From: Closterium sp. NIES-65
Taxonomy: Eukaryota; Streptophyta; Zygnematophyceae; Desmidiales; Closteriaceae
Direction of reading: 5' to 3'
Length of the DNA: 64,000 nt
NCBI GenBank assembly: GCA_948144175.1
Contig: CANXME010002647.1
Span: forward strand, 55,001-119,000
The notes under the pieces are model-generated. The model was not told where the DNA came from, searched no databases, and saw nothing but the letters and a program-made list of their open reading frames with translations. A program made the translations under genes and the position numbers. Position 1 is the stretch's first letter. Every line of letters starts with the position of its first letter. Positions 53,173-64,000 of this stretch are shown one piece after another.

Positions 53173-53749
53173 GATAGCGTTGCAGTCTCTTGTTCAGAAG
53201 GCACAGACTTTCTACCAACACCAAACAAAATCAAGCAAACATCAATCCTGGATCCCAAGCAACAAACGCTGATTCGTCGGTCCTAGTTCGCGACTGTCGC
53301 TAAACCGTTCGCAATGTCGTAGGCCACGCAAGTTCCGCGACACCCAGACAACCCGATGTTGCAACGAAAAAAACGCTTCATGCAACTTTCGTTACTGAGT
53401 TGCGACAGTCGTCAAGCAGCTGAGCGGGCATTCAGCATTTTTGAGACTTGTCGCAAACAACACCAAGAACCCAAACTATGTTCGCCCACTTCGCCATGAC
53501 ATGTACGTCCCAGTGACATAGGATTGTAAGCATTCACCCTACTCAGTCCATGTGTACAATTGTGTTTTCTGTAATTGAAAGCTCGTACTCACTTTGTTTC
53601 ACATTGCGCATCCACCAGAGAAATACTGTACATGAGATCGTTATGGAAGCATAATGATACCGTACAACAAGAATCAACAGGCCCCAAAACCTTTGGATGT
53701 GTCCAGGTAACAATCTGCGACAACATCCAGGTCAACGCAGTCAACGGAG
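53173..53749. other. Spacer between HAUS1 start and BRCC36 stop
   Basis: 577 bp holding the HAUS1 promoter and BRCC36 3'UTR; no gene seen. Confidence 0.5.
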
Positions 53750-56700
53750 TCAACGCTGCTGCCCTCCTGGATGCCTATTGTGGTGATCACTGCGTGGATG
53801 TTGCGGGTGGTTTCCTGGAAGCTGTTGGTACAAATCAAGCGACTGCTGGTTCATTGGCAAATACGCGTATCTGGGCGAAGGGGGGTAAGCGGGCAGCAAC
53901 TGCTGACTTGGCACTGCCATTCCGTGCTCTGCAGGGACCACTTGTGCTCCTGCTGATGCTGCTGCTGCTCCTGATACTGCGCGCATAGCTCCTGGTGCTG
54001 CTGCTACCGCTGTTGAAGCTCCGGCTGCAAACTCTGAGCCAAATGCCACATGCTGCAGGCTTGCATTTCTACTACCTGTGCTCACGCCTGTGGCCGTGCC
54101 TGTAACCATGCCTCCGTCTGTGCCTGTGCCCATACCTGCTGACAGAGCAGGGCTCCTCTGACCTGCCCTGTCGCCTCGTGCAGGGGCTTCACGCCGTGAG
54201 GCTTGCACCTGCCCCATCGCCTGCCCTGTTTCCCTGGAATGACTGGAATTGCCAGAATGCCGTTTTGCATACCCCCCTGCCTGTGTGCGCGTGTCCCGAG
54301 TGGAAGGTCCAGCAGTCCTTGATACAACAGGCTGTGCTGCTGCTTCTGTGCTAGATCTCACACCAGGTGTCACACCAGGTGTCACAGGAGCAGGTTGAGA
54401 AGAGGACATGGGAGGTGGAGAGGAGGCGATGGGAGAGTGAGGGGAGGAGACGTGCAGAGCACTCAACTGGGCCATGTAGTCAACTGCTCCCTTCCCCGCC
54501 TCTGCTCTCTCTCCCTCCCTCCCTTCCTGACCAGTCTGCAGCTGCAGCTGCTGCGGCTGCTGCTGTCGCTTCTCTGCCTGCCTTCGTTGCTGCTGCCTCT
54601 GCTGCTTCTCTAGCTGCCTCTGCTTCTCTGCCTGCTGCTGCTGCTTCTCTAGCTGCCGCTGCTGCTCGGCCTGCTGCAGCTTCTGCATCTCAACATGCAC
54701 TGGAGACAGCACACCGCCTGCAAGTTGCGCTACAGCCGGATTTTGCGCTACAGATGGATTTTGCGCTGCAGCTGGAGTGTGCGCCACAGCCCGATTGTGC
54801 GCAGCAGATTTATTAGGATGTGCTGGAGTTGGGGCATGTGCTACAGCTGCAGCAGATGGGTGCACAATAAACTGTTCCTGCGCATGGCTTGCCCTCTCTG
54901 AGGCGCGTGCCTGCTCCTCCTGCTTCAAAAGCAGCTGGTGAAATCACATCCGTGCAGGGCATGGGAATGCAATGGGGAGAAAAGAGGTAGGGGGGGGGGG
55001 GGGGGGGGGAATAGTGAGTCGACTCAAAACGCCCTGCTCCTGAACGTGGCTTACCCTCTGTGCGATGCGTGCCTGCTCCTCCTGCTTCAACCGAAGCTGG
55101 TGGAATTGCAGTGCCGTGAGGAACGGCAATGCACGGGGGACGGGGGCAGAAAGCAGGGGGGAAAACACATGAAGGGCGGATGGAAGGAGAAAGTGAGAGC
55201 ATGGAGAGAGCAGTGAAAAACACCAGTGGGAGAGAGGAATGAGAGAGATTGGTGAGAAAGCGCAGTGAGAGGAAGCAGTGAGGGAGGGAACTACGAAAGT
55301 GCTCACCGCTGCTTTGTTGCTCCGAGTTATGTTTTCAAGAGCTGCGATAGCCGGGACGAGACTGCAAAAATATTATTATCACCACAAACAAAGAAAAGAA
55401 GGGAAAGGACTCAACAATAAGGAGGATAACAAACACCAAGCTGTATACAGCACTGAGGTGGATATAACACGCAATAAGGTGTACATACAGTAAACAAAAC
55501 TAACGACTGACGATGTATTGTGCACTATGTAGTGTATCTTTCATTGTGCACTATGTAGTGTATCTTTCATTGTGAACTTTAAAAAGTAAGGTGGATATGA
55601 AAGCATGTTAACGAGGCCAAGGGGGATTGAAACTGGCCAATAAGCATCGCCATGAGGTGCCATGAGGTCTCCTGGGGTGTAATCAGGTGGAATGTGCTTC
55701 TGTACCCTTTAAAAGCCTTTTGTGCCTCACCAAGTTTCCATTAAGCGGCACAAAGCTGCTTGATAGGTGGCGTGGTGGTGTATCAACTCCAGAGGGTTAG
55801 GCTCGCCGTGTCTGGAGTAGAGAGAGGGGAGGGAAGAGGGTGGGAAGAGGGGAGGGGAGAGGGTGGGAAGAGGGGAAGGGAGAGGGTGGGAAGAGGGGAG
55901 GGGAGAGGGGACAGGAGAGGGGATGGAAACGAGAGGATGATAGGTAAGCCTGGTAGGCGGCGGTGGCGGTGAATCAGCTCCAATGGGTTGGGCTCGCCGT
56001 GTCTGGGGCAGAGAGGGAAAGGAGGCAGAGGAGGAAAGAGGTGGAGGGAACGGAGGGTGGAGGAAAGGACAATATGACAGTCAAATGTGGTAGGTGGTGT
56101 GGTGGTGACTCAAAAGAGGGGCCATGGCGTGTGAGCGGGGCAGGGACGGGGAGGCTCGGGCCGAGGGGGGTGCAGGAGTGCAGGGGCAGGGGGCACACAG
56201 ACAGGAGTGCAGGGGCAGGGGCACACAGACAGGAGCGCAGAGGGAAACAGAGCAATGTGTACGTGCCTGCCTGTATGCTCTACCGCCTTCTCATACGCCT
56301 CCTTCTCCTCCATTAACAGCATCCACTGCAGCTGGGTGAGCTTGAGGCAGAGAGGAGAAATCGCGGGCTGAGGGCACCACATGAATGTAGAGGGGCACAT
56401 TGCAGTGTGCACATACCTGTGCGCTTCTTCTACCGCCTTCTCATACGCCTCCTTCTCCTCCATTAGCAGCATCCGCTGCAGCTGGGTCAGTGGTGCCAGA
56501 TCACCGTGTGTGTGAGCGGCAGGGATGGGAAGGGAGCACTCATGGGAACGGGAATTACCATAACCACCCACCTGCCTGCATGCTCTACCGCCTTCTCATA
56601 CGCCTCCTTCTCCTCCACCAACAGCATGCGCTGCAGCCCAGTCAGGGGCGCCACGGCATGTGCACGGGGCAGGGAGGGGAAGGCTCGGGCTGAAGAAACC

Positions 56701-59700
56701 ACCTTTATTGGCACCTCCCATGCTGTGAAGTCGGATGATGGGCTGCGAGGGATGAAGAGTGTATGGCAGAGGACATGAGATGGGAGAATGCGGAGAGATA
56801 GCAAGGGAATGAAGGGGTTTAAGAAGGGGACGGGGCAAAACAAAAAGGGACAACATATAACGAAGGGGCCAAAAAAACCGACGGGGATCACACTTGCAAT
56901 TGCAAACACGCATGCTGTCGACAACACGAAGGGTACCAGCACCACTTGCACACATCCTCCACGTTAGACAGCATGACTTTGCACTCATCCACGTCAGCCA
57001 GCACCACTTACACGTCATCATCCACAGCAGCCAGCACCACTGCCAGCTCCTGAGGCTCGAGGTCTGAGACAGAGGGGTGTGACGAGTGCTCTCTCTGCAA
57101 GGCGCGACACGGAAGATATGGGGGACAGGAGGAACAGGGAGGAAACAGGTATATGTAGACTGGCCAGCTCTTGAGGCTCGAGGTCTGAAACAGAGGGGTG
57201 CGACGAGTGCTCTCTCTGCACGAAGGGCAAGGAGTCAGGAGGGGATGAGAAAATAGAGTTGATTTCTAAGGCGCATAAAAAATCAGCACCATCCCTCTGG
57301 AAGAAGGGCGAGGTCGATATTGGAGGAGGCAGGAAGGAACAGGAGAGAATCGGGTGGGAAAGGGAGAGAGACGGCGAGCAACGGATGGAGGTGGGGCATT
57401 GTCCCCCAAAAAGGGCAAGGGCATTGTCCCCCAAAAAGGGCAAGGGCATTGTCCCCCTAAAAGGGGCTGCCAAAGAGCTCCTGCCTGCTACAGACAGAAG
57501 GGTCGCCTCACGTAGGGGCTGCCTCACTTGCACTTCCCCCTGTTCTCCTTGTCAGTCTCCCACCTTCAACCATACACCCCCCCTGCTTCTGAGACGTCTC
57601 AAAAGTCTTCCCCCTGTTCTCCTTGTCAGTCTCCCACCTTCAACCATACACCCCCCCTGCTTCGCCCCACCTTGGTGCCCAGCTGCGCCCACTGCCCCCG
57701 TGCCGGGGTGTGCTGTGACCGCTGCTCCCTCTGCTCCTTGTCGCGTGCTGACACGGACTGAAACGCCACTGCCTGTAGCTGACCCGCCTGTGAGGGGGAA
57801 AGCGGGAGCAAGGGGAGAATTGTCTTCCCATGCTCACACAGCTCCTTGTCAACAACGCACCTTTCAGGCACCTAAAAGACCCTGAAAACAGAATAGAATC
57901 TCTGAGCATGGTGATCTGAGAGGGAGGAGGCATTCACCTGGGCATGCGAGGAGGCGCGGTTGAAGGCAGAAAATATGAGCCCCACGAAGCCCTCGTCCAG
58001 CATCTGGTACATGCCCTGTGTGCGCACGTCTGGAGGAAGATGGAGCAAGGTGGGGGGAGGGAGAAGAGAAGGCACAAGGGGCGTTTGAGTTCCACAAATC
58101 CCTCGTCTAGCATGTGGTACATGCCCTGTGTGCGCACGTCTGATGTGAGGGAGGGCATCAAGGTGGGGGGAGGGATTGGGGCACATGGGGTGTTTTGAGT
58201 TGGCAAGAAACACACACCGGACTAATATGAGTCCCACCCACGAACCCCTCGTCCAGCATGTGGTACATGCCCTGTGTGCGCACGTCTGATGTGAGGGAGG
58301 CAGCGAAGGGAGGGAGCGAAGGGAGGGGTGAGGAGAAAGAGACATTGGGGGGCACATAGAGGTGTTTTGAGAGGCCGACGAACCCCTCGTCTAGCATCTG
58401 GAACATGCCCTGTGTGCGCACGTCTGGTGAGGAGAGAAGCAAGGTAAGGGGACATGGAGGTGAGAGGAAACAAATGTAAGAGTATATAACTCCCATGAAC
58501 CCCTCGTCTAGCATCTGGGACATGCCCTGTGTGCACACGTCTGGTGCGCTCCCGAGAGAGGCGAGGGAGGAACAGGGAGCACACCGGGTGTTTTGAGCGC
58601 ATCAAGAGAATATGAGTCCCACGAAGCCCGAGTGCAGCATCTTGGTGCATGCCCTGTGTGCGCAGCGCACGTCTGATGGACAACATAGAGAGCAAAGGGA
58701 AGAGGCCTATGGGGTGTTTTTTTAGTCGACCAGAACAAGTGAATGTGCGTCCCGCGAAACCCTCATATAGAATTTGATACGTGCTCTGTGGGCACACGTG
58801 CTCTGTGGGTACACGTGCTCTGTGGGCACACGTGCTCTGTGGGCTGGGCACACGTGCTCTGTGGGCACACGTGCACTGTGGGCACACGTGCAGACGTGTG
58901 CACACAGAGCAGTGCAAGCCCTCGTCCCGCAAGCTCTGTGTGCACACGTGCTTTGCACATTGCAGCAAGAAGTGGGGGCGAAAGGGAGGGGGCTAGGGAG
59001 GGAAGGAAGGCAGCACATGAGGAGGCAGGAAGAGGAGAAACAAAGAAAGGCGGTGGTGCTTTATAGTTCAGAAAACAGATGAAACGTGAGCGATGCAGTG
59101 CAAATACAACACACTCTTTATCCTATGTGTGCAGATCCTGTTGACAGGCATGCTGACATAATCAATGTGTGCTGAGCCAAGCCACATACCGACATGGGAC
59201 GGGTGAACAGTGATGTGTGGGTGCGAGTGGTACCACCCAATGACACGTGTCCTCATGCCAGTGGCCACTGACATTCTGCAATTTTCAGCATCAAAAGGAA
59301 TGGAATGAATTGGAATGACATTCAGAGACAATCAGCTTATGGCATGGAATGGCATGACGTGACATGCATAGACATGGCTGGCCGTGGTCAACGTGGTCAA
59401 CATGGTCAACGTGGGCAGCATGCATGATGGCATGAAGCAGGGGCTGGGATAAGGAAGCAAGTAAGTAAACACAGAGGATGCATGAAAGCATGCATGCATG
59501 AACAACAGGTGAGCCTCGTTACTAGCCTTATGGAAATCCACTAGCAAGCTTGCAGGTAATTCTCATGCATAGCGAAAACAAAAGAAATCAAAAATACAAG
59601 AAACACGGTGCCAAGCGTACCTCTCAGCCTCGGCAGACGCTGCTGCCAGCTGCTCCGGAGTCGTCTCGACTCGATCTTTTCTCCTGTCTGCCCGAACCTG

Positions 59701-60388
59701 CGGGGCAGCACCCCAAATCTTTGCAGAGACCACAGGGGTTCGTCCACTGTGGTCGTACTGTAGTTGAAATAGTGGAGGTGGGAGGGGTGGGGGGGGAGGA
59801 AGGAAAAAAGTGAGGGAGAGAGTACATATGAGGGTAGTGTGAGGAAGAGAGGATGATGTAATCTTCAGGCAGTATGAAAAGAGACGGTGAATGGGAGGCA
59901 TCTGGCAAGGGGTGAAGAGAGATGGTGAGGTGGAAATTCCCTACGAGTGTTTGAGAAAGACGAACAACGGTGAAGAGGGATTGAGGTCCAAAGATGCTAA
60001 TCAGAACTTTACAGAGGCACAGATGTCTCCAAAACAAACGTTATCAATAAGAGGCATCAATGGAAGGAGACTTTATAAGGAGGAGTCCTCTACGTACATG
60101 GAGATGACTTTTGAGTCAACTAATGAGTCAGCAACGTACATGGATATCCCCGAGCAACAGACTTTTGAGTCGACATAAAAGAGGAGCTTAAAAGAGAAGG
60201 CTACGTACATAGATATCCCCGAGCAGCAGACTTTTGAGTCGACATAAAAGAGGAGCTTAAAAGAGGAGGCTACGTACATGGATATCCCCGAGCAGCAGAC
60301 CCATGATTTCCTCCGCTTCCGTTGAGAGCGCGTGCGTGGCACACGTCAGCCACACTTCTGACGAAACCACCACCTCCGTCAGCGACAT
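53750..60388 (-). CDS. BRCC3: BRCC36, K63-specific JAMM deubiquitinase, with long Q-rich tail
   Basis: Ten exons in phase: 60278-60388, 59621-59757, 59190-59275, 57938-58029, 57671-57787, 57012-57094, 56572-56742, 55731-55811, 55307-55361 and 53750-54934, 705 residues. The MPN+ site is intact: the Glu of STEAEEIMGLLLGD, then WYHSHPHITVHPSHV joined over intron 3 to D-VRTQGMYQMLDEGFVG (H-x-H-x7-S-x2-D). Later blocks also fit plant BRCC36: AWEVPIKVV, LQRMLLVEEKEAYEKAV, HGEPNPLELIHHHATYQAAL, METCLVPAIAALENIT. The protein cleaves K63-linked ubiquitin chains in BRISC/BRCA1-A-type complexes. The last exon adds 394 residues (KQEEQARAS, Ala-rich repeats, then Gln/Lys and Ser/Pro-rich) absent from known family members. 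Exons 1, 4, 6, 7, 8 and 10 have truncated copies in the introns. Confidence 0.92.
55060..55110 (-). repeat. 5'-part copy of BRCC36 last exon
   Basis: Acceptor (CACCAG) and about 50 bases matching LKQEEQARASERASHAQEQ, upstream of the intact exon; beside it is a GAGTCGACTC palindrome (55017-55026). Confidence 0.88.
55815..56010 (-). repeat. GA-rich repeat and 5'-part copy of BRCC36 exon 8
   Basis: A copy of HGEPNPLELIH with CCCAG acceptor lies at about 55965-56010, upstream of exon 8 (55731-55811). Between them is a roughly 22-bp purine repeat (GGGTGGGAAGAGGGGA) at 55830-55925. Confidence 0.85.
56275..56490 (-). repeat. Two 3'-part copies of BRCC36 exon 7
   Basis: Downstream of exon 7 (56572-56742), copies at about 56415-56490 and 56275-56340 repeat LTQLQ.MLLMEEKEAYEKAVE and end at donor-like CACAG|GTATGT and CAGGC|AG. 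Both stay open and in the same phase as the exon, so alternative use is possible. Confidence 0.9.
57165..57222 (-). repeat. 5'-part copy of BRCC36 exon 6
   Basis: 58 bases almost identical to the start of exon 6 (REHSSHPSVSDLEPQELA), with acceptor TGCAG. Confidence 0.92.
57400..57475. repeat. 25-bp direct repeat, three units
   Basis: GGCATTGTCCCCCAAAAAGG plus GCAAG, repeated three times in BRCC36 intron 5. Confidence 0.9.
58084..58960 (-). repeat. Six 5'-part copies of BRCC36 exon 4 and derived 17-bp array
   Basis: Copies at about 58084-58141, 58233-58290, 58378-58426, 58498-58543, 58620-58676 and 58745-58800 each carry a CAG acceptor and the exon start (VRTQGM..MLDEGF.G). The farthest one runs into a 17-bp array (58783-58900, GTGCTCTGTGGGCACAC) whose unit resembles the first bases of the exon on the minus strand. 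Confidence 0.92.
60119..60277 (-). repeat. 69-bp repeats of BRCC36 exon 1 donor with palindromes
   Basis: Downstream of exon 1, 69-bp units repeat the end of the exon (LLLGDI.) with its GTACGTAG donor. Each unit includes CTTTTGAGTCGACATAAAAG on the plus strand (60162-60181, 60231-60250). Confidence 0.92.
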
Positions 60389-62150
60389 CGCGGCGAACGT
60401 AACCAGCTGTCGCAGAACACTTGACCGCGGGTCCTGAGCGTGCGATTACACGTGCGAACGCACACCGAACGGATGTTGATCGCCGTGCGACACTACTCGT
60501 ACGATGCATACATGCTAGTACGTCGCTGAGCTATGTTGCTGAACACTATTGCCCGAGAACGTTCACGTTCTCACATGTATCATGCTAGCTAAATGGCAAC
60601 ACCAAGCACATCGACTGTCCCAGGGATTTGTGGAGATTCGAGAGCACACATAGAATTTGAAAACCGTAACTTGTTCATTATTTATTCCTAAGAGTTAGCG
60701 AACGCATATTAATCCCTGTGAATTTCTCGACGACCTAAAGCGAGTAAAGCTGTTACACCTCGATGAACTGGTTTTCGCTTTTCGCATGTCGTCTACCAAA
60801 CTCTGTTGGCTGACTTTTCAGCCAAACCACCCAGGGTTTGGTCTTGTTTCTAATAGCGGAAGCTACTCTGTTAACGAGTCCTTTCGAACCGCCGGGGCTT
60901 TCTGATTAGTCATGCATCGCTACAATCACTATCAGTGTCACGCATCACGCTTGCGCAAGCACCGTTAAATGTAACCCGTAAACAGAGCTGTCGCTTGCAG
61001 GGCGTTTGCCCTGCTGGACCTTGAATTCCAGGGCTGGGTTGCCCTTGAAACTGAAATTGATGGGTTGGAAATATTCTGGCCCTGATTCTTTACAGGGTTG
61101 ATTTCGGGCTCAGGCTCGGTGTGTAGGGGGCAGATTTTAGGCGAGCCCTGGAACAAAATCTCTCGAGACCCCCCTTCCACCCCCCTCCCCCCCCCCCCAA
61201 CACTCCTCCCTCTCCTTCCCCTTCGTTTCTAACCTGATTGCATCCAACAAGGCAATTTCGAGTTGCTTGGTTGGGCCACAAATTCAACTCAGCCTAGAAC
61301 TTGTGCTTAAACCAATCACAGCTCGCTCTCTGTGGAGTGGGTGACGGTTAAGGTTTGGTAGAAGTGCACAAGAACTACCCTGAAGGTTGGGTAGTAAAGA
61401 TGTGCAGACGATCATCGGTTCTGCAAAGGCTAGGAAGCCTGCAAAGCGTGCGTAGTGATATGACGCTAACTATTTCTCTTCTTGTCGTGTTTGCTTGCTT
61501 GTCGTTGATCTCAAACGTAGTTGTGAGCTTGGTAGTTGAAATGAGGCTCCCGATTTTTTCGCGCCAACCCTGATTCAAGGGAGGAAAAATTTCTAGCCCT
61601 GAAGCCTGAAGGGCCGAGTTCGCCCCAGCCCTGCTAAATACAGGGTCATACATGCCGGGCCCCCTGATTTGTCCAGGGGGCCCAAAACGAAACAACAGGC
61701 CTGCCCGTAAATAAACTTCGTAGCCGCTCACTGGATCCCCCCTTTGCCCCCTCTAGTCCTGATCGCTGCGGGGCTATCAGCCCCTCTGCGCTCCGTATTA
61801 GCCAATGGTAGGGCTGAGCCTTTCGCGCTTCGATTTCACCAGCCATCAAACCGAGCCGCGCAAAGCTGACAGCCCCTCCCCGGAAGTTCCGAGTCGGAAC
61901 AGCCCCTACCAAATTGGCCCTTCACTGGTTTGCCTCGCCCTGCCTTGCCGTTCTCTAGCAAAAATTCACATAAATCTGCGTTCTTGAAAATTTAGCAGCT
62001 ATCAGTTGTGCCTGCGATTCCCTCACCGTTCAATCACCTGAACTACAACCGTACTAACGGCCTCACCGACAAGAGATTTCCTACCTCTCCCTTCAATCCT
62101 GCGAGTACTAGTCCCTACTGTACTCTTATAAGCTTCTTCAGTTCCTGAAG
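60389..62150. other. Spacer between divergent BRCC36 and PMEI-PME
   Basis: 1.76 kb, less GC-rich than the gene regions. Short frames (for example 61355-61573) resemble nothing known. No RNA gene or repeat was recognised. Confidence 0.5.
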
Positions 62151-63136
62151 ATGGAGATTGCTTGGATGAAAAAGGCTGCGATATGGACATTCGCTGGACT
62201 GGGCCTCGCGCTGGCAGTCATCTCCTGCTGCGAGATGGCCAACAACTATTTCGTTCTTACCCACCCTGAAGCCTGCATCGCTTCTTCCAACGGAACCCAC
62301 TGCGCGGCAGAATTTCGCGTGGCGCGGCGATCCCTAGGCGTCGTGCCGCAGACGCCGGAGCAAGTGACCTCAGCCATGATCGCAGCGGTGTGAGCGCAAG
62401 TGGCGGCGCTAATCGAGGCGGCCGACGAGACTAAGACAAACAACGTACGGGAAGACCATTTCACAAATGTCATGGCGAGGACTTGCGCGCGCCAAGCCAC
62501 CATCGCGCTGCGCTACCTGGAGCAGGCGGGAGATGCGGTGGAGGCGGGCACGAATCAGCTCGACGTGCCGTACTGGCTGGCGGCCGCCGACACGCAGATC
62601 GACAACTGCGTCGACGGCTTCCAGACTTTCTCGCCCGCTGCGCAAGGCTTCCCCGCTTACGTACATCTCGAGGTTCGTTCACAAACCCTTCAATTAGAAG
62701 CATTCGTCTGCATTACTCGCATGTGCTGTTTTCCCCAACTAGGCTTTCGCTCAACTATGAATTCTTTAACCATGAAAAAATTCTCAATAGTAGCACTCGT
62801 TTATTTTCCTTTTTCTGAATCCCGTCCCCACTTCTCATCAGTATACGGCTAAGAAGGCGGGAAGCACGCTTGACGCCCTCTTATCCATCACCAACGCCGC
62901 CGCCAAAGCCGCTGCATCCGTCGCATCAACGGAGGAGGATGTGGCGCCCGTGCGTGGACGCCGCATGACCGTCCGATCCAGCAGCTCGGGGAGCGGCGCG
63001 ATGGATTGGCTTGAGGCGGGCTTGTACGAGCAACTGCAGGAGCTCCAGACGAGGCTGAACGCCGAATTTGCCGCTGCCGGCGGGGAGGATTCGGAGAGCG
63101 GTTCTATCTCGAGGAGGCAGTTGCGGCGCCACCGCC

Positions 63137-63167
<31 letters not shown>

Positions 63168-64000
63168 GGATAAGAAGGATAAGAGCAGTAGCAAGAGCAG
63201 CAAGAGTAGCAAGAAGAGCAGCAAGAAGAGCAGCAAGAGCAGCAAGAAGAAGGCATCACCGAACCAGGGTCCGATGGTCGTCAGCCCGTCACTTGCGGCC
63301 AGCGCGACCGTCGGATCCGGATACAAGTCGATTCAGGACGCAGTTGACGCCGATCCCGGCGGCACGCGCTTCGTGATTTACATTCCCGCGGGAACGTACA
63401 AGGAGCAGGTTGTCATCTCGACGACGGACATCGTTCTGATTGGTGCGGGCGCGGGTAAGACGATCATCACGGGCGACGCGAGCTACGGCAGCGGATCCGG
63501 GACGTTCGAGTCGGCTACGGTTGAGGTGGATAGCGACAGGTAATGCCGCCGCCCTTTCCCCGTTCTGTCCTTACCTCCCTTTTCTGCCCAATTCTCTCCC
63601 TCCCCCCCTTTATGTAATTTCGTTTCTTCTCTCACGCACAGCTTCCCTCTCTTCCCTCTCTGCCCTTGCCCCATAATGTACGCACCCACCTGGTAACCAC
63701 ATAACAGGTTCGTCGCCTTCGGGATCAAGTTCGTCAACACGGCAGGCCCCGAGAATCACCAAGCAGTTGCGATTCGCGCCACCGGCGACCAAACAGCTCT
63801 TTTCAACTGCGCGTTCGACGGATCGCAAGATACATTGTATGTGGACGCGGGCCGCCAATACTACAAAAACTGCTACATTGGCGGCTCGCAGGACTTCATT
63901 TTCGGCGACGCGGCCGTGGTTATCGATGCGCCCAAGATTCAGCTTCACCCAAGCCCCTCTTTCGGGACCCTAACTGCGTCGGGACGGGCCAAGGACACCC
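62151..64000 (+). CDS. PMEI-pectin methylesterase (3' end outside window; in-frame TGA)
   Basis: Exons 62151-62672, 62842-63539 and 63708 to the window end, in phase. An N-terminal membrane/signal segment (IWTFAGLGLALAVISC) leads to a PMEI-like helical domain (CARQATIALRYLEQAG, YWLAAADTQIDNCVDGF), then a linker of poly-Asp and Ser/Lys repeats (63136-63260), then the right-handed beta-helix esterase: AGTYKEQVVI, FVAFGIKFVNTAG, NHQAVAIRATGDQ, GSQDTLYVDAGRQYY, GSQDFIFGDAAV with catalytic Asp in FIFGDA. Such proteins de-esterify wall homogalacturonan. A TGA at 62391-62393 interrupts the PMEI part in a frame that stays coherent on both sides; reading CGA (Arg) before a C-to-T change would explain it. 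This could be a pseudogene, a sequence error, or a gene started downstream. Confidence 0.9.

Noticed and set aside
57480-57600. Possible extra BRCC36 exon (EVQVRQPLREATLLS)
   Set aside because: Exons 5 and 6 already join in phase without it, and it lies in a locally duplicated intron segment next to a palindrome.

Overview
The window is nuclear DNA of a streptophyte plant or alga. The evidence is 13 eukaryotic genes, most of them split by short spliceosomal introns, including land-plant/charophyte families (trichome-birefringence-like acetyltransferase, PMEI-pectin methylesterase, a PADRE-domain protein, augmin, a SIEL/INTS4 homologue). The GC-rich exons and very dense simple tandem repeats would suit a charophyte alga such as a zygnematophyte; that placement is a guess, not shown by the sequence.

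Layout, left to right. 1-16175 (-): a PQQL-like M16 zinc protease in 17 exons, its 3' end beyond the window. Its 5.2-kb ninth intron holds an INTS4-like HEAT-repeat reading frame on the same strand. 17489-18520 (+): NF-YC, intronless CDS with a polyQ tail. 19689-24455 (+): trichome-birefringence-like (TBL) protein. 24733-26900 (-): SGF29 tandem-Tudor protein. 27359-29805 (+): membrane-anchored WbsX-type glycosyltransferase. 30156-34028 (+): BDP1, the TFIIIB B'' subunit. 34493-40576 (-): DUS2 tRNA-dihydrouridine synthase. 41206-43321 (-): NOPCHAP1. 44769-47933 (+): long PADRE-domain protein. 49384-53172 (-): HAUS1 of augmin. 53750-60388 (-): BRCC36 JAMM deubiquitinase. 62151-end (+): PMEI-PME with an in-frame TGA. 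These genes are not a pathway or operon. Exon models were built by hand by matching family domains to GT-AG (a few GC-AG) junctions with consistent phase across every junction.

The main unusual feature is the state of the introns. In the protease, TBL, BDP1, DUS2, HAUS1 and BRCC36 genes, most exons are accompanied in neighbouring introns by truncated, still recognisable copies of themselves, about 60 or more by eye. They follow a strict polarity: copies upstream of an exon keep the acceptor and the 5' part of the exon, copies downstream keep the 3' part and the donor. Some have grown into minisatellites (for example about 17 units of 40 bp, each with a DUS2 splice donor). A family of roughly 20-bp palindromes, TTTTGAG-NCGN-CTCAAAA in form, recurs in the same intron and spacer DNA. 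The SGF29/WbsX block (24.5-30.1 kb) is free of both.
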